Assembly (NCBI RefSeq): GCF_019711315.1
Contig: NZ_CP081294.1
Span: 2,768,200-2,832,199 of the forward strand
Direction of reading: 5' to 3'
Source: Qipengyuania gelatinilytica
Lineage (GTDB): Bacteria > Pseudomonadota > Alphaproteobacteria > Sphingomonadales > Sphingomonadaceae
DNA: 64,000 nucleotides
Below, one piece after another: positions 25,850 through 34,851 of this stretch. Position 1 is the stretch's first letter. Each line of letters starts with the position of its first letter. A program made the position numbers and the translations under genes. The notes under the pieces were generated by a model that saw only the letters and a program-made list of their open reading frames with translations, had not been told where the DNA came from and made no database searches.

Positions 25850-26671
25850 ATGGCCGCAATATCCGGACTGATCCGCGTAATGGAAAAGGCCGCCCGCAAG
25901 GCGGGTGGACGCCTGCGCCGCGACTTCGGCGAAATCGAACACTTGCAGGCGAGCCGCAAGGGTCCCGCCGACTTCGTGTCGAAAGCCGACCTCCGCGCAG
26001 AACGCACGATCTATGACGAGCTTCTCGCCGCACGCCCCGACTGGGGTTTCGAGATGGAAGAAGCCGGCACGATCGAAGGCGCGGACGACATGCCGCGCTG
26101 GATCGTCGACCCGCTCGACGGAACCAGCAACTTCCTCCACGGCATCCCGCATTTCGCGATCAGCATCGCCGTGCAGGAGCGCAAGCTGGGCAGCGATGAC
26201 TGGGGCGATGTCACGGCCGCGGTCGTTTACAATCCGATCACGGACGAAACCTTCTGGGCCGAAAAGTCCCGCGGCGCGTGGCTGCAAGATGCCCGCCTGC
26301 GTGTTTCGTCGCGCCGCAATCCGTCCGAAGCACTGATCGCGACCGGCATACCGTTCCACGGCCATGGCGACTTTGCCGAATGGTCCAAGATCTTCAATGC
26401 GATCGGCCCCAATGTCGCCGGTATCCGCCGCTTTGGCGCCGCCTCGCTCGACCTCGCATGGCTGGCGGCCGGGCGTTACGACGGCTTCTGGGAAAGCGGC
26501 CTCAACGACTGGGACACGGCTGCAGGCTGCCTGATCGTCCGCGAAGCCGGCGGCTTCGTCTCCGATTTCCGTGGACGTTCGCAGCAGATCCATTCCAAGC
26601 AGGTGCTCGCTGCCAACGACCAGCTTCACTCGCGCCTCCACAAGATGCTGGCTGGCGCATTGAAGGGTTGA
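25850..26671 (+). CDS. suhB: Inositol monophosphatase family protein
   Basis: A 273-aa Mg-dependent phosphatase of the inositol monophosphatase superfamily. Motifs: DPLDGTSNF (residues 87-95), the metal-binding EEAGT region (about 70-74, MEEAGT), and the C-terminal WDTAAGCLIVREAGG. SuhB also acts in rRNA transcription in enterobacteria. The last gene of the efp run, followed by tRNA-Leu. Confidence 0.93.
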   Translation: MAAISGLIRVMEKAARKAGGRLRRDFGEIEHLQASRKGPADFVSKADLRAERTIYDELLAARPDWGFEMEEAGTIEGADDMPRWIVDPLDGTSNFLHGIPHFAISIAVQERKLGSDDWGDVTAAVVYNPITDETFWAEKSRGAWLQDARLRVSSRRNPSEALIATGIPFHGHGDFAEWSKIFNAIGPNVAGIRRFGAASLDLAWLAAGRYDGFWESGLNDWDTAAGCLIVREAGGFVSDFRGRSQQIHSKQVLAANDQLHSRLHKMLAGALKG

Positions 26672-26712
26672 TGCAATTCCGGAGCGCGGCTAACTCCCGC
26701 GCTCCAACACGT

Positions 26713-26797
26713 GCCTCCGTGGCGGAATTGGTAGACGCGCTCGACTCAAAATCGAGTTTCTTACGAAGTGCCGGTTCGAGTCCGGCCGGGGGTACCA
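26713..26797 (+). tRNA. tRNA-Leu (anticodon CAA)
   Basis: An 85-nt class II tRNA: acceptor GCCTCCG/CGGGGGT, D-loop GGCGGAATTGGTAGACGC, anticodon stem CTCGA/TCGAG with loop CTCAAAA (anticodon CAA), a long variable arm, T-loop TTCGAGT and an ACCA end encoded in the gene. Confidence 0.95.
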
Positions 26798-26888
26798 CCA
26801 CTTTTCCAGTCCCTGTGTAACTTTTGCCGCCCCCTTTCGAATTGGGGCTCAAGGGTGCATCCTGCACCAACCAGACAAGGGACTGACA

Positions 26889-27488
26889 ATGACCGATCGC
26901 GGCCTCATCAAGGGGCTTGCCGCCGTACTCCTCGTGACGGTGGCGAGCCAGATTTTCTACATCACGGTCGTGTCAGGATCGCCCAACGAGATCCTCCGCC
27001 CGGCGACGTGGTTTACCGAGCTCTTCGCCTTCTCTGCATCCGTTGTTTTTGCCCTCGCATTGGCTGCACGGCGCCCGGTGCAGGCCGCTGCCTGGTCGAT
27101 CATTACGCTCGCCGGCATCCTCAACGTCGTCCAGGTCGGAATGGGCCTGTCGATGTTCGCGCCCGCGATGGAGGCGCAGGAAGCAGTGCCGCAACTTTTC
27201 CTCGCGATCCTCGCCGGCGCCTTCTTCTTCTATTTCCTCGCCAAGTTCCTGCTCGGGGTCGCAGCAATCATCCTCGGTTTCCAGGCCGTCCGGGCCGGGG
27301 GACTGGTTTCCAGGGCATCCGGCGGTTTCGCCATTGCGGCAGGCCTTGCCGCCATCGTCCTGTCCTTCTTGGCCATGATCGATTCCGAAGGTTGGACTTT
27401 CGCAGCGGGTGCAGCGGGCACGGCGGTGACTGCACTGCTGGCATTCGTGCTGTTCCTTCTGCCGGGACAAAGCACCGCGGAGGGCTGA
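26889..27488 (+). CDS. Polytopic membrane protein, unknown function
   Basis: A 199-aa hydrophobic protein with about five or six predicted transmembrane segments (near residues 5-28, 42-58, 68-92, 105-125, 143-165, 170-192). It begins MTDRGLIKGLAAVLLVT at an ATG preceded by GGGACTGACA. No family recognised and no charged motifs that would suggest a channel or enzyme. Stands between tRNA-Leu and an SLC13 transporter gene. Confidence 0.75.
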   Translation: MTDRGLIKGLAAVLLVTVASQIFYITVVSGSPNEILRPATWFTELFAFSASVVFALALAARRPVQAAAWSIITLAGILNVVQVGMGLSMFAPAMEAQEAVPQLFLAILAGAFFFYFLAKFLLGVAAIILGFQAVRAGGLVSRASGGFAIAAGLAAIVLSFLAMIDSEGWTFAAGAAGTAVTALLAFVLFLLPGQSTAEG

Positions 27489-27532
27489 AACTCCTTGATA
27501 TTCCGCCCGAGTGGTGAGACTTACCGCTCCGG

Positions 27533-29332
27533 ATGATCGGGATCCCATCCTATCACGCGATGGCGGCAATGGCCGTCACAGTCGCAATGTTCGTCGCCTT
27601 TGCGCGCGGACGCATGTCCATCGAAATCATTTCGCTCCTGACCATCGCGGTTATCGCGGTGGGCTTGTATTTCTTCCCGCTGGCAGGCGACCAACCGACA
27701 GACGGGATCGCGCTCGCCTTCTCCGGTTTCGGACACTACGCGCTGATCACCATCTGCGCGCTGATGATCCTCGGAAGGGGGCTTGTGGTAACGGGCGCGC
27801 TGGAACCTGCGGCGCGGTTCCTGGAGCGGATCTTCAAATTCAACCTGCAGGTCGGCCTGCTGTTTTCGCTCGTGCTGGCCTTCGTGCTGTCGATGTTCGT
27901 CAACAACACGCCGGTGCTGGTCCTGCTAATCCCGATCTTCGTGACCTTGGCGGCGCGCGGGGCAATGCCTGCCTCCAAGACGCTGATGCCGCTGAATGCC
28001 GCTTCGCTGATCGGCGGCCTGGCGACGACTATCGGCACCTCCACCAATATCCTTGTCGTTTCGATCGCGGTCGACCTCGGCATGCCGATGATGGGCGTGT
28101 TCCATTTCACCCCCATCGTGCTGGCCGCGGCGCTGGTAGCCTTGCCCTATATCTGGCTGGCCATGCCCAAGATGCTCGACGACAACCGCGTCGAACTGGT
28201 GCACGAATCGCGCAAGTTCTTCACCCGGCTGAGGGTCACGGAAAACAGCCTGCTCAACGGCCGCGAACTCTCGCAAATCGCCTCGCGCCTTCCCGCCGGT
28301 ATCGAATTCCATGACGTGAAACCGGGCCTTTTCCGGCCGGGTCAACGCATCAAGGTGTCGGGTACGCACGAAGCGATCGAGGAGGGGATCCAGGTCATGC
28401 GCGGCGAGGCTGCGCCGAGCTGGGTGCTCGAACGTATCAATCGCGCCCATAACGAGACCGGCGAGGATATCCAGGTCGTCGAAATGACGGTCACCGCCGA
28501 CAGCCGCCTGATCAGCCGAACGCTTCCGACGTCAGGCATCGCGGACCTCTATGGTGTCGCCGTGGTCGGCATCCATCGCCCCGAAACGCTGATCGGCCAG
28601 AAAGACCAGTACAGCGACGTCGGCGATATCCGCATGCGGGAAGGCGATGTGTTGCTCGTCATGGGCCTGCAGCATGACCTCGAATCCTTCGCGAATGGGG
28701 ACAGTCTGCTGATGCTCGAAGGGCGCCGCGAGCTTCCGCGCCGCTCCAAGGCATGGCTCGCCGCAGGTATCATGGGCGGCAGCGTGGCACTGGCCTCGGT
28801 CGGACTGCTGCCGATCGCCATCGCTTCGCTGGCAGGCGCGATCCTCATGTTCCTTACCGGCTGCGTGAAGTTCGACCGTGTCGGCCGCGCGCTGTCCGCG
28901 CAGGTCATCGTGCTCGTGGCCGCCAGTATCGCCATCGGGCGCATCATCCTTCAAAGCGGTGCGGCGGGGTGGCTCGGGGAATTGCTGTCACTGGGCCTCA
29001 TCCACCTTTCCCCGGCAGCAGTTCTCGCTGCGATCATGCTTTTCGTGACGCTGCTCACCAATTTCGCCTCCAACGCGACCGCAGCAACGGTCGGCACCCC
29101 GATCGCTTTCGCGGTCGCAGCGCAGCTCGGCCTGCCGCCGGAGCCGCTGGTGCTGGCCGTGCTGTTCGGATGCAACCTCTCCTATGCGACGCCGATTGCC
29201 TATCAGACGAACATGCTGATCATGTCCGAAGGCAGTTACGACTTCGGCGACTATGTGAAGACCGGCGTGCCACTGGTGCTGATCATGGTGACGGTGCTGT
29301 CGGCCGGCCTCGCGATCACTTACAGCCTCTAG
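27533..29332 (+). CDS. SLC13/DASS-family permease with regulatory domain
   Basis: A 599-aa inner-membrane transporter. The N-terminal half (about 1-205) and C-terminal half (about 405-599) are hydrophobic; each carries a conserved membrane loop, SMFVNNTPVLVLLIP and LLTNFASNATAATVGTP, typical of the divalent anion:Na+ symporter (DASS) family. Between them a soluble region of about 200 residues resembles the TrkA-C (RCK_C) insertions of SLC13-type permeases (for example IKVSGTHEAIEEGIQVM and VVEMTVTADSRLISRTLPTS). Substrate, often sulfate or dicarboxylate, is not readable. Confidence 0.9.
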   Translation: MIGIPSYHAMAAMAVTVAMFVAFARGRMSIEIISLLTIAVIAVGLYFFPLAGDQPTDGIALAFSGFGHYALITICALMILGRGLVVTGALEPAARFLERIFKFNLQVGLLFSLVLAFVLSMFVNNTPVLVLLIPIFVTLAARGAMPASKTLMPLNAASLIGGLATTIGTSTNILVVSIAVDLGMPMMGVFHFTPIVLAAALVALPYIWLAMPKMLDDNRVELVHESRKFFTRLRVTENSLLNGRELSQIASRLPAGIEFHDVKPGLFRPGQRIKVSGTHEAIEEGIQVMRGEAAPSWVLERINRAHNETGEDIQVVEMTVTADSRLISRTLPTSGIADLYGVAVVGIHRPETLIGQKDQYSDVGDIRMREGDVLLVMGLQHDLESFANGDSLLMLEGRRELPRRSKAWLAAGIMGGSVALASVGLLPIAIASLAGAILMFLTGCVKFDRVGRALSAQVIVLVAASIAIGRIILQSGAAGWLGELLSLGLIHLSPAAVLAAIMLFVTLLTNFASNATAATVGTPIAFAVAAQLGLPPEPLVLAVLFGCNLSYATPIAYQTNMLIMSEGSYDFGDYVKTGVPLVLIMVTVLSAGLAITYSL

Positions 29333-29456
29333 GGCGCTTTCCAATTCGCGGTGACCGTGCCAGTCTTCGCGCGAAACGACCGGGATCAGCGGGGCGGGGG
29401 GCTCCTCCCCTTTTACCAGGTTCCATGTGTTCCATCCTGAGGGGGAAGCCCAGACG

Positions 29457-30800
29457 ATGTCCTACTTGCGTCCTACATACCTTGCGACGGCCTGCGCCGC
29501 TGCAGCGATCGCTTTTGCCAGCCCTGCACAGGCGAACGACCTGCGCGCCAGTCTCGAAGAAGACATGCCCGGCCTGATGGAACTCTATCGCGACCTGCAT
29601 GCCAATCCGGAACTCAGCTTCGAGGAACACGAGACTGCAGCCAAGCTCGCTGCAAGGATGCGCGCGCTCGGGTTCGAAGTGACCGAAGGCGTCGGCCAGA
29701 CCGGCGTGGTGTCGGTCATGCGCAACGGTGACGGCCCGGTCGTCATGCTTCGCGCAGACATGGACGGCCTGCCTGTCATCGAACAGACCGGCCTGCCCTA
29801 TGCGAGCAAGCGTACTGCGACGCCCGCCAGCGGTGTGACGACCGGCGTCATGCATGCCTGCGGTCACGATACGCATATGGCCGGCTTCATCGGTGCCGCA
29901 CAGCTCCTCGCCGAGCGCAAGGACGAATGGCAGGGTACGCTGGTGATGATCCTGCAGCCAGCCGAGGAGCTTGGGCTGGGCGCGCTCGCCATGCTGGAAG
30001 ACGGTCTCTACGAGCGTTTCCCCAAGCCGGATTACACGATTGCCTTCCATGACGCGGCGGCACCGGCCCCTGCCGGGACGATCGGCTATACGCCCGGCTA
30101 TGCGCTGGCGAATGTCGACAGCGTCGATATCACGGTGAAGGGCATTGGCGGCCATGGCGCCTATCCGCACACGACGGTCGATCCGATCGTGCTTGCGAGC
30201 GCGATCGTGATGAAGCTGCAAACCGTGGTGAGCCGCAACTCATCGCCGCTCGACCCGGCGGTGATCACGGTCGGCAGTTTCCATGCAGGCGCCAAGCACA
30301 ACATCATTTCGGACGAGGCCAAGCTGCAGCTGACTGTGCGCAGCTATTCGGACGAGAGCCGCAAGCTCCTGCTCGACGGCATCCGCCGCGTGGCTCAGGG
30401 CGAGGCGATTACGGCCGGTCTCCCGGCAGAACTCATGCCGGTCATCACGGTCGAGGATCCCTATACGCCTTCGACCTTCAACGATCCTGGTTTCAGCGAA
30501 GAACGCGCAGCAGCCTTCCGCGCCCGCTTCGGCGAGGATCGCGTCATGCAGTGGCCTGCGGTGATGGGCGGCGAGGACTTCAGCCAGTTCCGCCGGGCCG
30601 ATCCCGAAGGCGTGAAATCCATGATCTTCTGGATCAGCGGAACCCCTGCCGAAATGCTCACCGCGCTGGAGGAGGAAGGCAAGCCTCTGCCCTCGCTTCA
30701 TTCGCCCTTCTGGGCGCCCGATGCGGAAGCGGTGGTGAAAACCGGCGCCGAGGCGATGGCGAGCGCCGCGCTCGACCTGATGCCTGCGAACGGCGGCTGA
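29457..30800 (+). CDS. Exported M20-family amidohydrolase
   Basis: A 447-aa metal-dependent amidohydrolase of the M20/HipO group with a signal peptide (cleavage near residue 26, FASPAQA). Metal-binding elements are HACGHDTHM (Cys135, His137), PAEELGLG and GGEDFSQFRR; the dimerisation domain lies about 205-320. Members hydrolyse N-acyl amino acids. Start at ATG 29457 is preceded by GAGGGGGAAG. It is followed by a strong terminator at 30815. Confidence 0.92.
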   Translation: MSYLRPTYLATACAAAAIAFASPAQANDLRASLEEDMPGLMELYRDLHANPELSFEEHETAAKLAARMRALGFEVTEGVGQTGVVSVMRNGDGPVVMLRADMDGLPVIEQTGLPYASKRTATPASGVTTGVMHACGHDTHMAGFIGAAQLLAERKDEWQGTLVMILQPAEELGLGALAMLEDGLYERFPKPDYTIAFHDAAAPAPAGTIGYTPGYALANVDSVDITVKGIGGHGAYPHTTVDPIVLASAIVMKLQTVVSRNSSPLDPAVITVGSFHAGAKHNIISDEAKLQLTVRSYSDESRKLLLDGIRRVAQGEAITAGLPAELMPVITVEDPYTPSTFNDPGFSEERAAAFRARFGEDRVMQWPAVMGGEDFSQFRRADPEGVKSMIFWISGTPAEMLTALEEEGKPLPSLHSPFWAPDAEAVVKTGAEAMASAALDLMPANGG

Positions 30801-30814
30801 GGCCGGATAAATTG

Positions 30815-30852
30815 ACGGCTGCCGGAGTGTTGGGGCACTCCGGCAGCCGTTT
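30815..30852 (+). terminator. Strong intrinsic terminator after the M20 amidohydrolase
   Basis: ACGGCTGCCGGAGTG (30815-30829), loop TTGGGG and CACTCCGGCAGCCGT (30836-30850) form a 15-bp perfect stem followed by TTCTCC. The U-tract is weak but the stem is very stable. Confidence 0.8.
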
Positions 30853-30915
30853 CTCCTCCCCAGGAGAAAGTATCTTCCGCGCTATCGCTACGCTGCTTGA
30901 GCGCGGAAATTCGGG

Positions 30916-31107
30916 TTAGCCGTCCGAAGGGACGTATGTGCCGAGCCGGTGGTGCAGGGCGTTGATCTTCGCCAGCTCCTCGCGGTCTTCCGTCTGGCGC
31001 GCGTAGCTGGTGAGAGCGGTGCGCAGGAGGCGGAAATCGGCGGTCGAGAACAGGGCGCGTGCGCGTCCGGGTTCGGTCTTCGGAGTGTCTTCGGTCATCG
31101 TAGTCAT
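30916..31107 (-). CDS. Small protein co-transcribed with aceA, unknown function
   Basis: A 63-aa soluble, charged protein (MTTMTEDTPKTEPGRARALF, then FRLLRTALTSYARQTEDREE and a C-terminus HHRLGTYVPSDG). The start codon is preceded by an excellent Shine-Dalgarno run (GGAGAGGAAGG) 11 nt after the aceA stop, so it looks translated as the second gene of the aceA operon. No family recognised. A short partner gene behind isocitrate lyase could affect its activity, but nothing in the sequence proves it. Confidence 0.7.
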   Translation of the reverse strand: MTTMTEDTPKTEPGRARALFSTADFRLLRTALTSYARQTEDREELAKINALHHRLGTYVPSDG

Positions 31108-31118
31108 CCTTCCTCTCC

Positions 31119-32717
31119 TTACGCCGCAGCGAACTGGTTCATGGTGTTGTCCTTGCCGCCGGCCTTGAGGGCCGCTTCGCCGGCAAAGTATTCCTTGTGG
31201 TCATCGCCGATATCGCTGCCGGCCATGTTCTGGTGCTTCACGCAGGCGATACCCTGGCGAATTTCCTCGCGCTGGACGTTCTTGACGTAGCCAAGCATCG
31301 CCTGCTCACCGAAGTATTCCTTGGCGAGATTGTCGGTGCTCAGCGCAGCCGTGTGATAGGTCGGCAGCGTGATGAGGTGGTGGAAGATACCGGCACGCTT
31401 CGCGGCATCGGCCTGGAAGGTGCGGATCTTCTCGTCGGCTTCGGCGGCGAGTTCGGTGCCGTCGTAGTCGATGCTCATCAGCCTGGCGCGGTCGTAACCG
31501 CTCACGTCCTTGCCTTCCTTCTCCCACGCATCGAAAATCTGCTGGCGGAAGTTGAGCGTCCAGTTGAAGCTGGGCGAGTTGTTGTAGACCAGCTTGGCGT
31601 TGGGGATCACTTCGCGGACACGGTCGACCATGCCGGCGATCTGTTCGACATGCGGCTTCTCGGTTTCGATCCACAGCAGGTCGGCGCCGTGCTGGAGCGC
31701 GGTGATACAGTCGAGCACGCAGCGGTCTTCACCCGTTCCGGCGCGGAACTGGTAGAGATTGCTGGGCAGGCGCTTGGGTGCAAGCAGCTTGCCGTCGCGG
31801 CTGATGAAGACCTGGCCATTGGTGATGTCGGCCGGATCGACTTCGTCGCAATCGAGAAAGGCGTTGTATTGGTCGCCGAGGTCGCCCGGTTCCTTCGAGA
31901 AGGCGATCTGCTTGGTCAGGCCGGCACCGAGGCTGTCGGTGCGGGCGACGATGATGCCGTCGGGAACGCCCATTTCAAGGAAGGCATAGCGGATCGCGCG
32001 GATCTTCTGGAGGAAGTCCTCGTGCGGAACGGTAACCTTGCCGTCCTGGTGGCCGCACTGCTTTTCGTCCGACACCTGGTTCTCGATTTGCAGCGCGCAG
32101 GCACCGGCCTCGATCATCTTCTTGGCGAGCAAGTAGGTCGCCTCGGCGTTGCCGAAACCGGCATCGATATCGGCGATGATCGGCACGACATGCGTCTGGT
32201 GGTCGTCGATTTCCTTCAGCAGGCGGTGCGTATTGACCGCATCGCCCTTGGCCTTGGCTTCGTCGAGCTCGCGGAACAATCCGCCCAGCTCACGTGCGTC
32301 GGCCTGCTTGAGGAAGGTGTAGAGCTCCTCGATCAGCGCGGGCACGCTAGTTTTCTCGTGCATCGACTGGTCGGGCAGGGGGCCGAATTCGCTGCGCAGC
32401 GCGGCAACCATCCAGCCCGAGAGGTAGAGGTACCGGCGCTTGGTGCTGCCGAAATGCTTCTTGATCGAAATCATCTTCTGCTGCGCGATAAACCCGTGCC
32501 AGCAGCCGAGCGACTGGGTGTAGTTCGCCGGATCCTTGTCATAGGCTTCCATGTCCTCGCGCATGATCTTCGCGGTGTAGCGCGCGATGTCGAGCCCGGT
32601 CGGGAAGCGGTTCTGCACGGCCATGCGGGCAGCGCTGGCAGCGTCGATGGCAGCCCAGCTGTCGCCGTTCTTGGCGATGGTTTCGTTCATCTGCGCGATG
32701 TGGCTCTGGTAGGTCAT
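31119..32717 (-). CDS. aceA: Isocitrate lyase (long form)
   Basis: Isocitrate lyase splits isocitrate to glyoxylate and succinate, the key step for growth on acetate and fatty acids. The 532-aa protein belongs to the longer (about 530 aa) isocitrate lyase group found in Pseudomonas, whose active-site signature is KQCGHQDGKVTVPHE here (catalytic Cys221), instead of KKCGH in the shorter form. Other blocks are IADIDAGFGNAEATY and YNNSPSFNWTLNF. It is divergent from a RamB/ScfR-type regulator gene across 155 bp; a 63-aa gene follows it. No malate synthase gene is in the window. Confidence 0.96.
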   Translation of the reverse strand: MTYQSHIAQMNETIAKNGDSWAAIDAASAARMAVQNRFPTGLDIARYTAKIMREDMEAYDKDPANYTQSLGCWHGFIAQQKMISIKKHFGSTKRRYLYLSGWMVAALRSEFGPLPDQSMHEKTSVPALIEELYTFLKQADARELGGLFRELDEAKAKGDAVNTHRLLKEIDDHQTHVVPIIADIDAGFGNAEATYLLAKKMIEAGACALQIENQVSDEKQCGHQDGKVTVPHEDFLQKIRAIRYAFLEMGVPDGIIVARTDSLGAGLTKQIAFSKEPGDLGDQYNAFLDCDEVDPADITNGQVFISRDGKLLAPKRLPSNLYQFRAGTGEDRCVLDCITALQHGADLLWIETEKPHVEQIAGMVDRVREVIPNAKLVYNNSPSFNWTLNFRQQIFDAWEKEGKDVSGYDRARLMSIDYDGTELAAEADEKIRTFQADAAKRAGIFHHLITLPTYHTAALSTDNLAKEYFGEQAMLGYVKNVQREEIRQGIACVKHQNMAGSDIGDDHKEYFAGEAALKAGGKDNTMNQFAAA

Positions 32718-32798
32718 GGGTAGTCTCCTGTCCGTGTCGCCCCGCGATTGGCGGGCTGTTGCAGTGACAATGCGCTTCAGGGAGCGATTCGGGCAGGG

Positions 32799-32873
32799 AA
32801 ATTTACAAAATATCTTGTCAGAAAGCCCGGGTTGGGCGTATTCCGGCTGTAAAGATGTAAAGGAATTTACAAA
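32799..32873. promoter_or_regulatory. Candidate operator sites between aceA and its regulator gene
   Basis: The aceA-regulator gap contains repeated TGTAAA/TTTACA elements: AAATTTACAAAATAT (32799-32813), TGTAAA (32848-32853) and TGTAAA-GGAA-TTTACA (32856-32871), the last being an inverted repeat that touches the regulator start codon at 32873. RamB-type regulators bind AAA/TTT-GCAAA-like sites near glyoxylate genes, so these are plausible operators for autoregulation and aceA control. Binding is inferred, not shown. Confidence 0.5.
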
Positions 32874-34255
32874 TGGCCAAAGATGCCGTCCGCGCAGGCC
32901 CTGCGATCAAGCGGCTCCGCAAGCGCGAGAATCTGACCCAGGCGGCGATGGCCGCCCGGCTGTCCATTTCGCCCAGCTATCTCAACCTGATCGAGCGCAA
33001 CCAGCGTCCGGTCAGCGCGCGGGTGGTCATGGCGCTGGTCGAGCAGTTCGATTTCGATCCGCGCTCCATCCGCGAGGACGAAGCCATCGGGGGGCTCGAC
33101 GGACTGGCCCGCCGCTTTGCCGACGAACGCTTCGCGGACCTCGCGGTGGACCGTGACGAGCTCGATGAATTTCTCGCCACCTCGCCGCAAGTCGCGGCCG
33201 CCTTTGCCCGGCTATATGACAATGCGGGAAGTGCATCGCGGCAAGAAGATAGCGCGCTCGCGGCTTCTCGGCGCGAGATCGAGAAATGGCGCAATCATTT
33301 CGCCGATCTCGACCATGCGGCAGAGGAACTGGCCGACGAGATGCGCCTGTCGCGCGGTGATATCGGATTGGCGCTTACCGAAAGGCTGCGCGAGCGCCAC
33401 CAGTTCTCGGTCCGGATCCTGCCGCGCGAGGTCCTGCCCGACAGCCTCAGCCGGCTCGATTTGCACGCACGCCAGGTCCAGCTTTCCGAAATGCTGGGGC
33501 CCGCATCGCGCAATTTCCAGCTCGCACTCCAGATCGCGCAGCTCGAGAAGGCCGACGACATCCAGTCGATCGCGCAAGGGGCGCAGTTCGGGGACGAGGC
33601 CGCCCGCGCGCTCTTCAAACGCCATCTCGACGGCTATTTCGCGGCCGCCTTGTTGATGCCTTATGGCCGGTTCCTGAGGGCCTGCGATGCCACTGGCTAT
33701 GACCTGCCGGTCCTGGAACGGCGCTTTTCGGTCAGTTTCGAACAACTCGCGCACCGCCTGACGACCTTGCAGAGAGTGGGGCAACGCGGCCTGCCGTTCT
33801 TCATGGTCCGGCTCGACCGTGCGGGTCAGTTCTCGAAGAGCTTCATGGGCGCAAGTACTGCACGCTTCGCAAGGGAAGACGTATCCTGCCCGCTCTGGGA
33901 TGCGCATCGCGCGTTCGAGAGGGGCGGGGAACTCGTTGTCCAATACGTGAGCCTCGACGATGCCGGCGAAGGGCAGGGTGGCTGGCTCACCATGATGCGC
34001 AGCGTCGAGGGCAGCGGGGCGCCGGGCGAAGCGCGGTTCGTGGTGGCGATCGGGATAGAAGCAGTGCTCGCTAGCGATCTTGCGCAGGCGCGCGGCCTTT
34101 CCTTGCGGCCCAATGACGCCCAGCGCATCGGCCCGGGCTGTGCTGCCTGCTTCAGGGAGGGCTGTTCGCAGCGTTCACTGCCACCGAGCGGACGCAAGTT
34201 GCACTTCGACCGGATGCGTCGCGGAACTTCCCCATTCGAATTCGGCGAGCGATGA
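32873..34255 (+). CDS. XRE-family regulator with ImmA/IrrE-type and ScfR domains (RamB-like)
   Basis: A 460-aa transcription regulator. An HTH_XRE domain occupies about residues 10-65 (GPAIKRLRKRENLTQAAMAA, then ISPSYLNLIERNQRP). The central part (about 180-300) matches the ImmA/IrrE-type region of short-chain fatty acyl-CoA regulators, and the C-terminal half (about 300-455) contains a Cys-rich segment GPGCAACFREGCSQRSLP. This is the architecture of RamB, which controls acetate metabolism in Corynebacterium; aceA is divergent to it, supporting the same role here. Confidence 0.88.
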   Translation: MAKDAVRAGPAIKRLRKRENLTQAAMAARLSISPSYLNLIERNQRPVSARVVMALVEQFDFDPRSIREDEAIGGLDGLARRFADERFADLAVDRDELDEFLATSPQVAAAFARLYDNAGSASRQEDSALAASRREIEKWRNHFADLDHAAEELADEMRLSRGDIGLALTERLRERHQFSVRILPREVLPDSLSRLDLHARQVQLSEMLGPASRNFQLALQIAQLEKADDIQSIAQGAQFGDEAARALFKRHLDGYFAAALLMPYGRFLRACDATGYDLPVLERRFSVSFEQLAHRLTTLQRVGQRGLPFFMVRLDRAGQFSKSFMGASTARFAREDVSCPLWDAHRAFERGGELVVQYVSLDDAGEGQGGWLTMMRSVEGSGAPGEARFVVAIGIEAVLASDLAQARGLSLRPNDAQRIGPGCAACFREGCSQRSLPPSGRKLHFDRMRRGTSPFEFGER

Positions 34256-34344
34256 TTTTTCTGCGTTAACCTTCTTTACCCGGAACCTGAACGCCCGACG
34301 CCGCGTTTTTGCCACATTCAAGGGTTCAGAACTGGAATTTTCTC

Positions 34345-34638
34345 ATGACTGAAGAACGTATTACCGAGACTACCGATACCGCTGGCAATACCCACACGAC
34401 CCATACCGTGGTCACCGATAACGATGGGCGTAGCGGCGGCACTTCCTGGGGTCTGATTATCATCCTCATCGTTCTTGCGATCGGCGCTATCGTCGTCTTC
34501 TCGCAGATGAGCGATGCCGAAATCGCCAAGGACAACGCCGTGGCCGGTGCAGCAGACCAGGTCGGCGAGGCTGCCAACCAGGTTGGCGACGCTGCACAGA
34601 ATGCCGGCGAAGCTGTCGAGGAAGCGGTCGAGAACTGA
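34345..34638 (+). CDS. Small membrane protein with amphipathic Ala/Glu-rich tail
   Basis: A 97-aa protein: a hydrophilic Thr-rich N-terminus (MTEERITETTDTAGNTHTTH), a transmembrane segment near residues 36-57 (GLIIILIVLAIGAIVVF), and a tail with repeated AADQVGEAANQVGDAAQNAG that should form an amphipathic helix. An upstream ATG at 34309 exists but gives a poor N-terminus. It is followed by a terminator. Function unknown; the architecture resembles small membrane-anchored stress proteins. Confidence 0.7.
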   Translation: MTEERITETTDTAGNTHTTHTVVTDNDGRSGGTSWGLIIILIVLAIGAIVVFSQMSDAEIAKDNAVAGAADQVGEAANQVGDAAQNAGEAVEEAVEN

Positions 34639-34668
34639 TCGACACGAAATCGGCAAAAACTGTCAGGC

Positions 34669-34704
34669 AGGGCGACGCTTCCTAGGGGAGGGTCGCCCTT
34701 TCTG
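34669..34704 (+). terminator. Intrinsic terminator before prsK
   Basis: AGGGCGAC (34669-34676) and GTCGCCCT (34692-34699) form a stem with an extra inner CTTCC/GGAGG pairing, followed by TTCT. It ends the 97-aa gene and separates it from prsK. Confidence 0.7.
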
Positions 34705-34716
34705 CATTCAAATGCT

Positions 34717-34727
34717 GTAAAATTTAC
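34717..34727. repeat. 11-bp palindrome GTAAAATTTAC upstream of prsK
   Basis: A GTAAA-A-TTTAC palindrome in the context CTGTAAAATTTACCGACAG lies 125 bp before the prsK start. It shares the TGTAAA/TTTAC core with the aceA-regulator operator candidates about 1.9 kb away. Function unknown. Confidence 0.35.
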
Positions 34728-34851
34728 CGACAGTTCACCCTTTGCGGGTAGTTAAGGAAGGGTATCGATAAACCTTCCGGACGCTCGCAATGACCCGCGC
34801 CTGCTACCAGTTCCCGACGATTGTGGTGCCCGGACGTGGAGGCCGTGCCTG

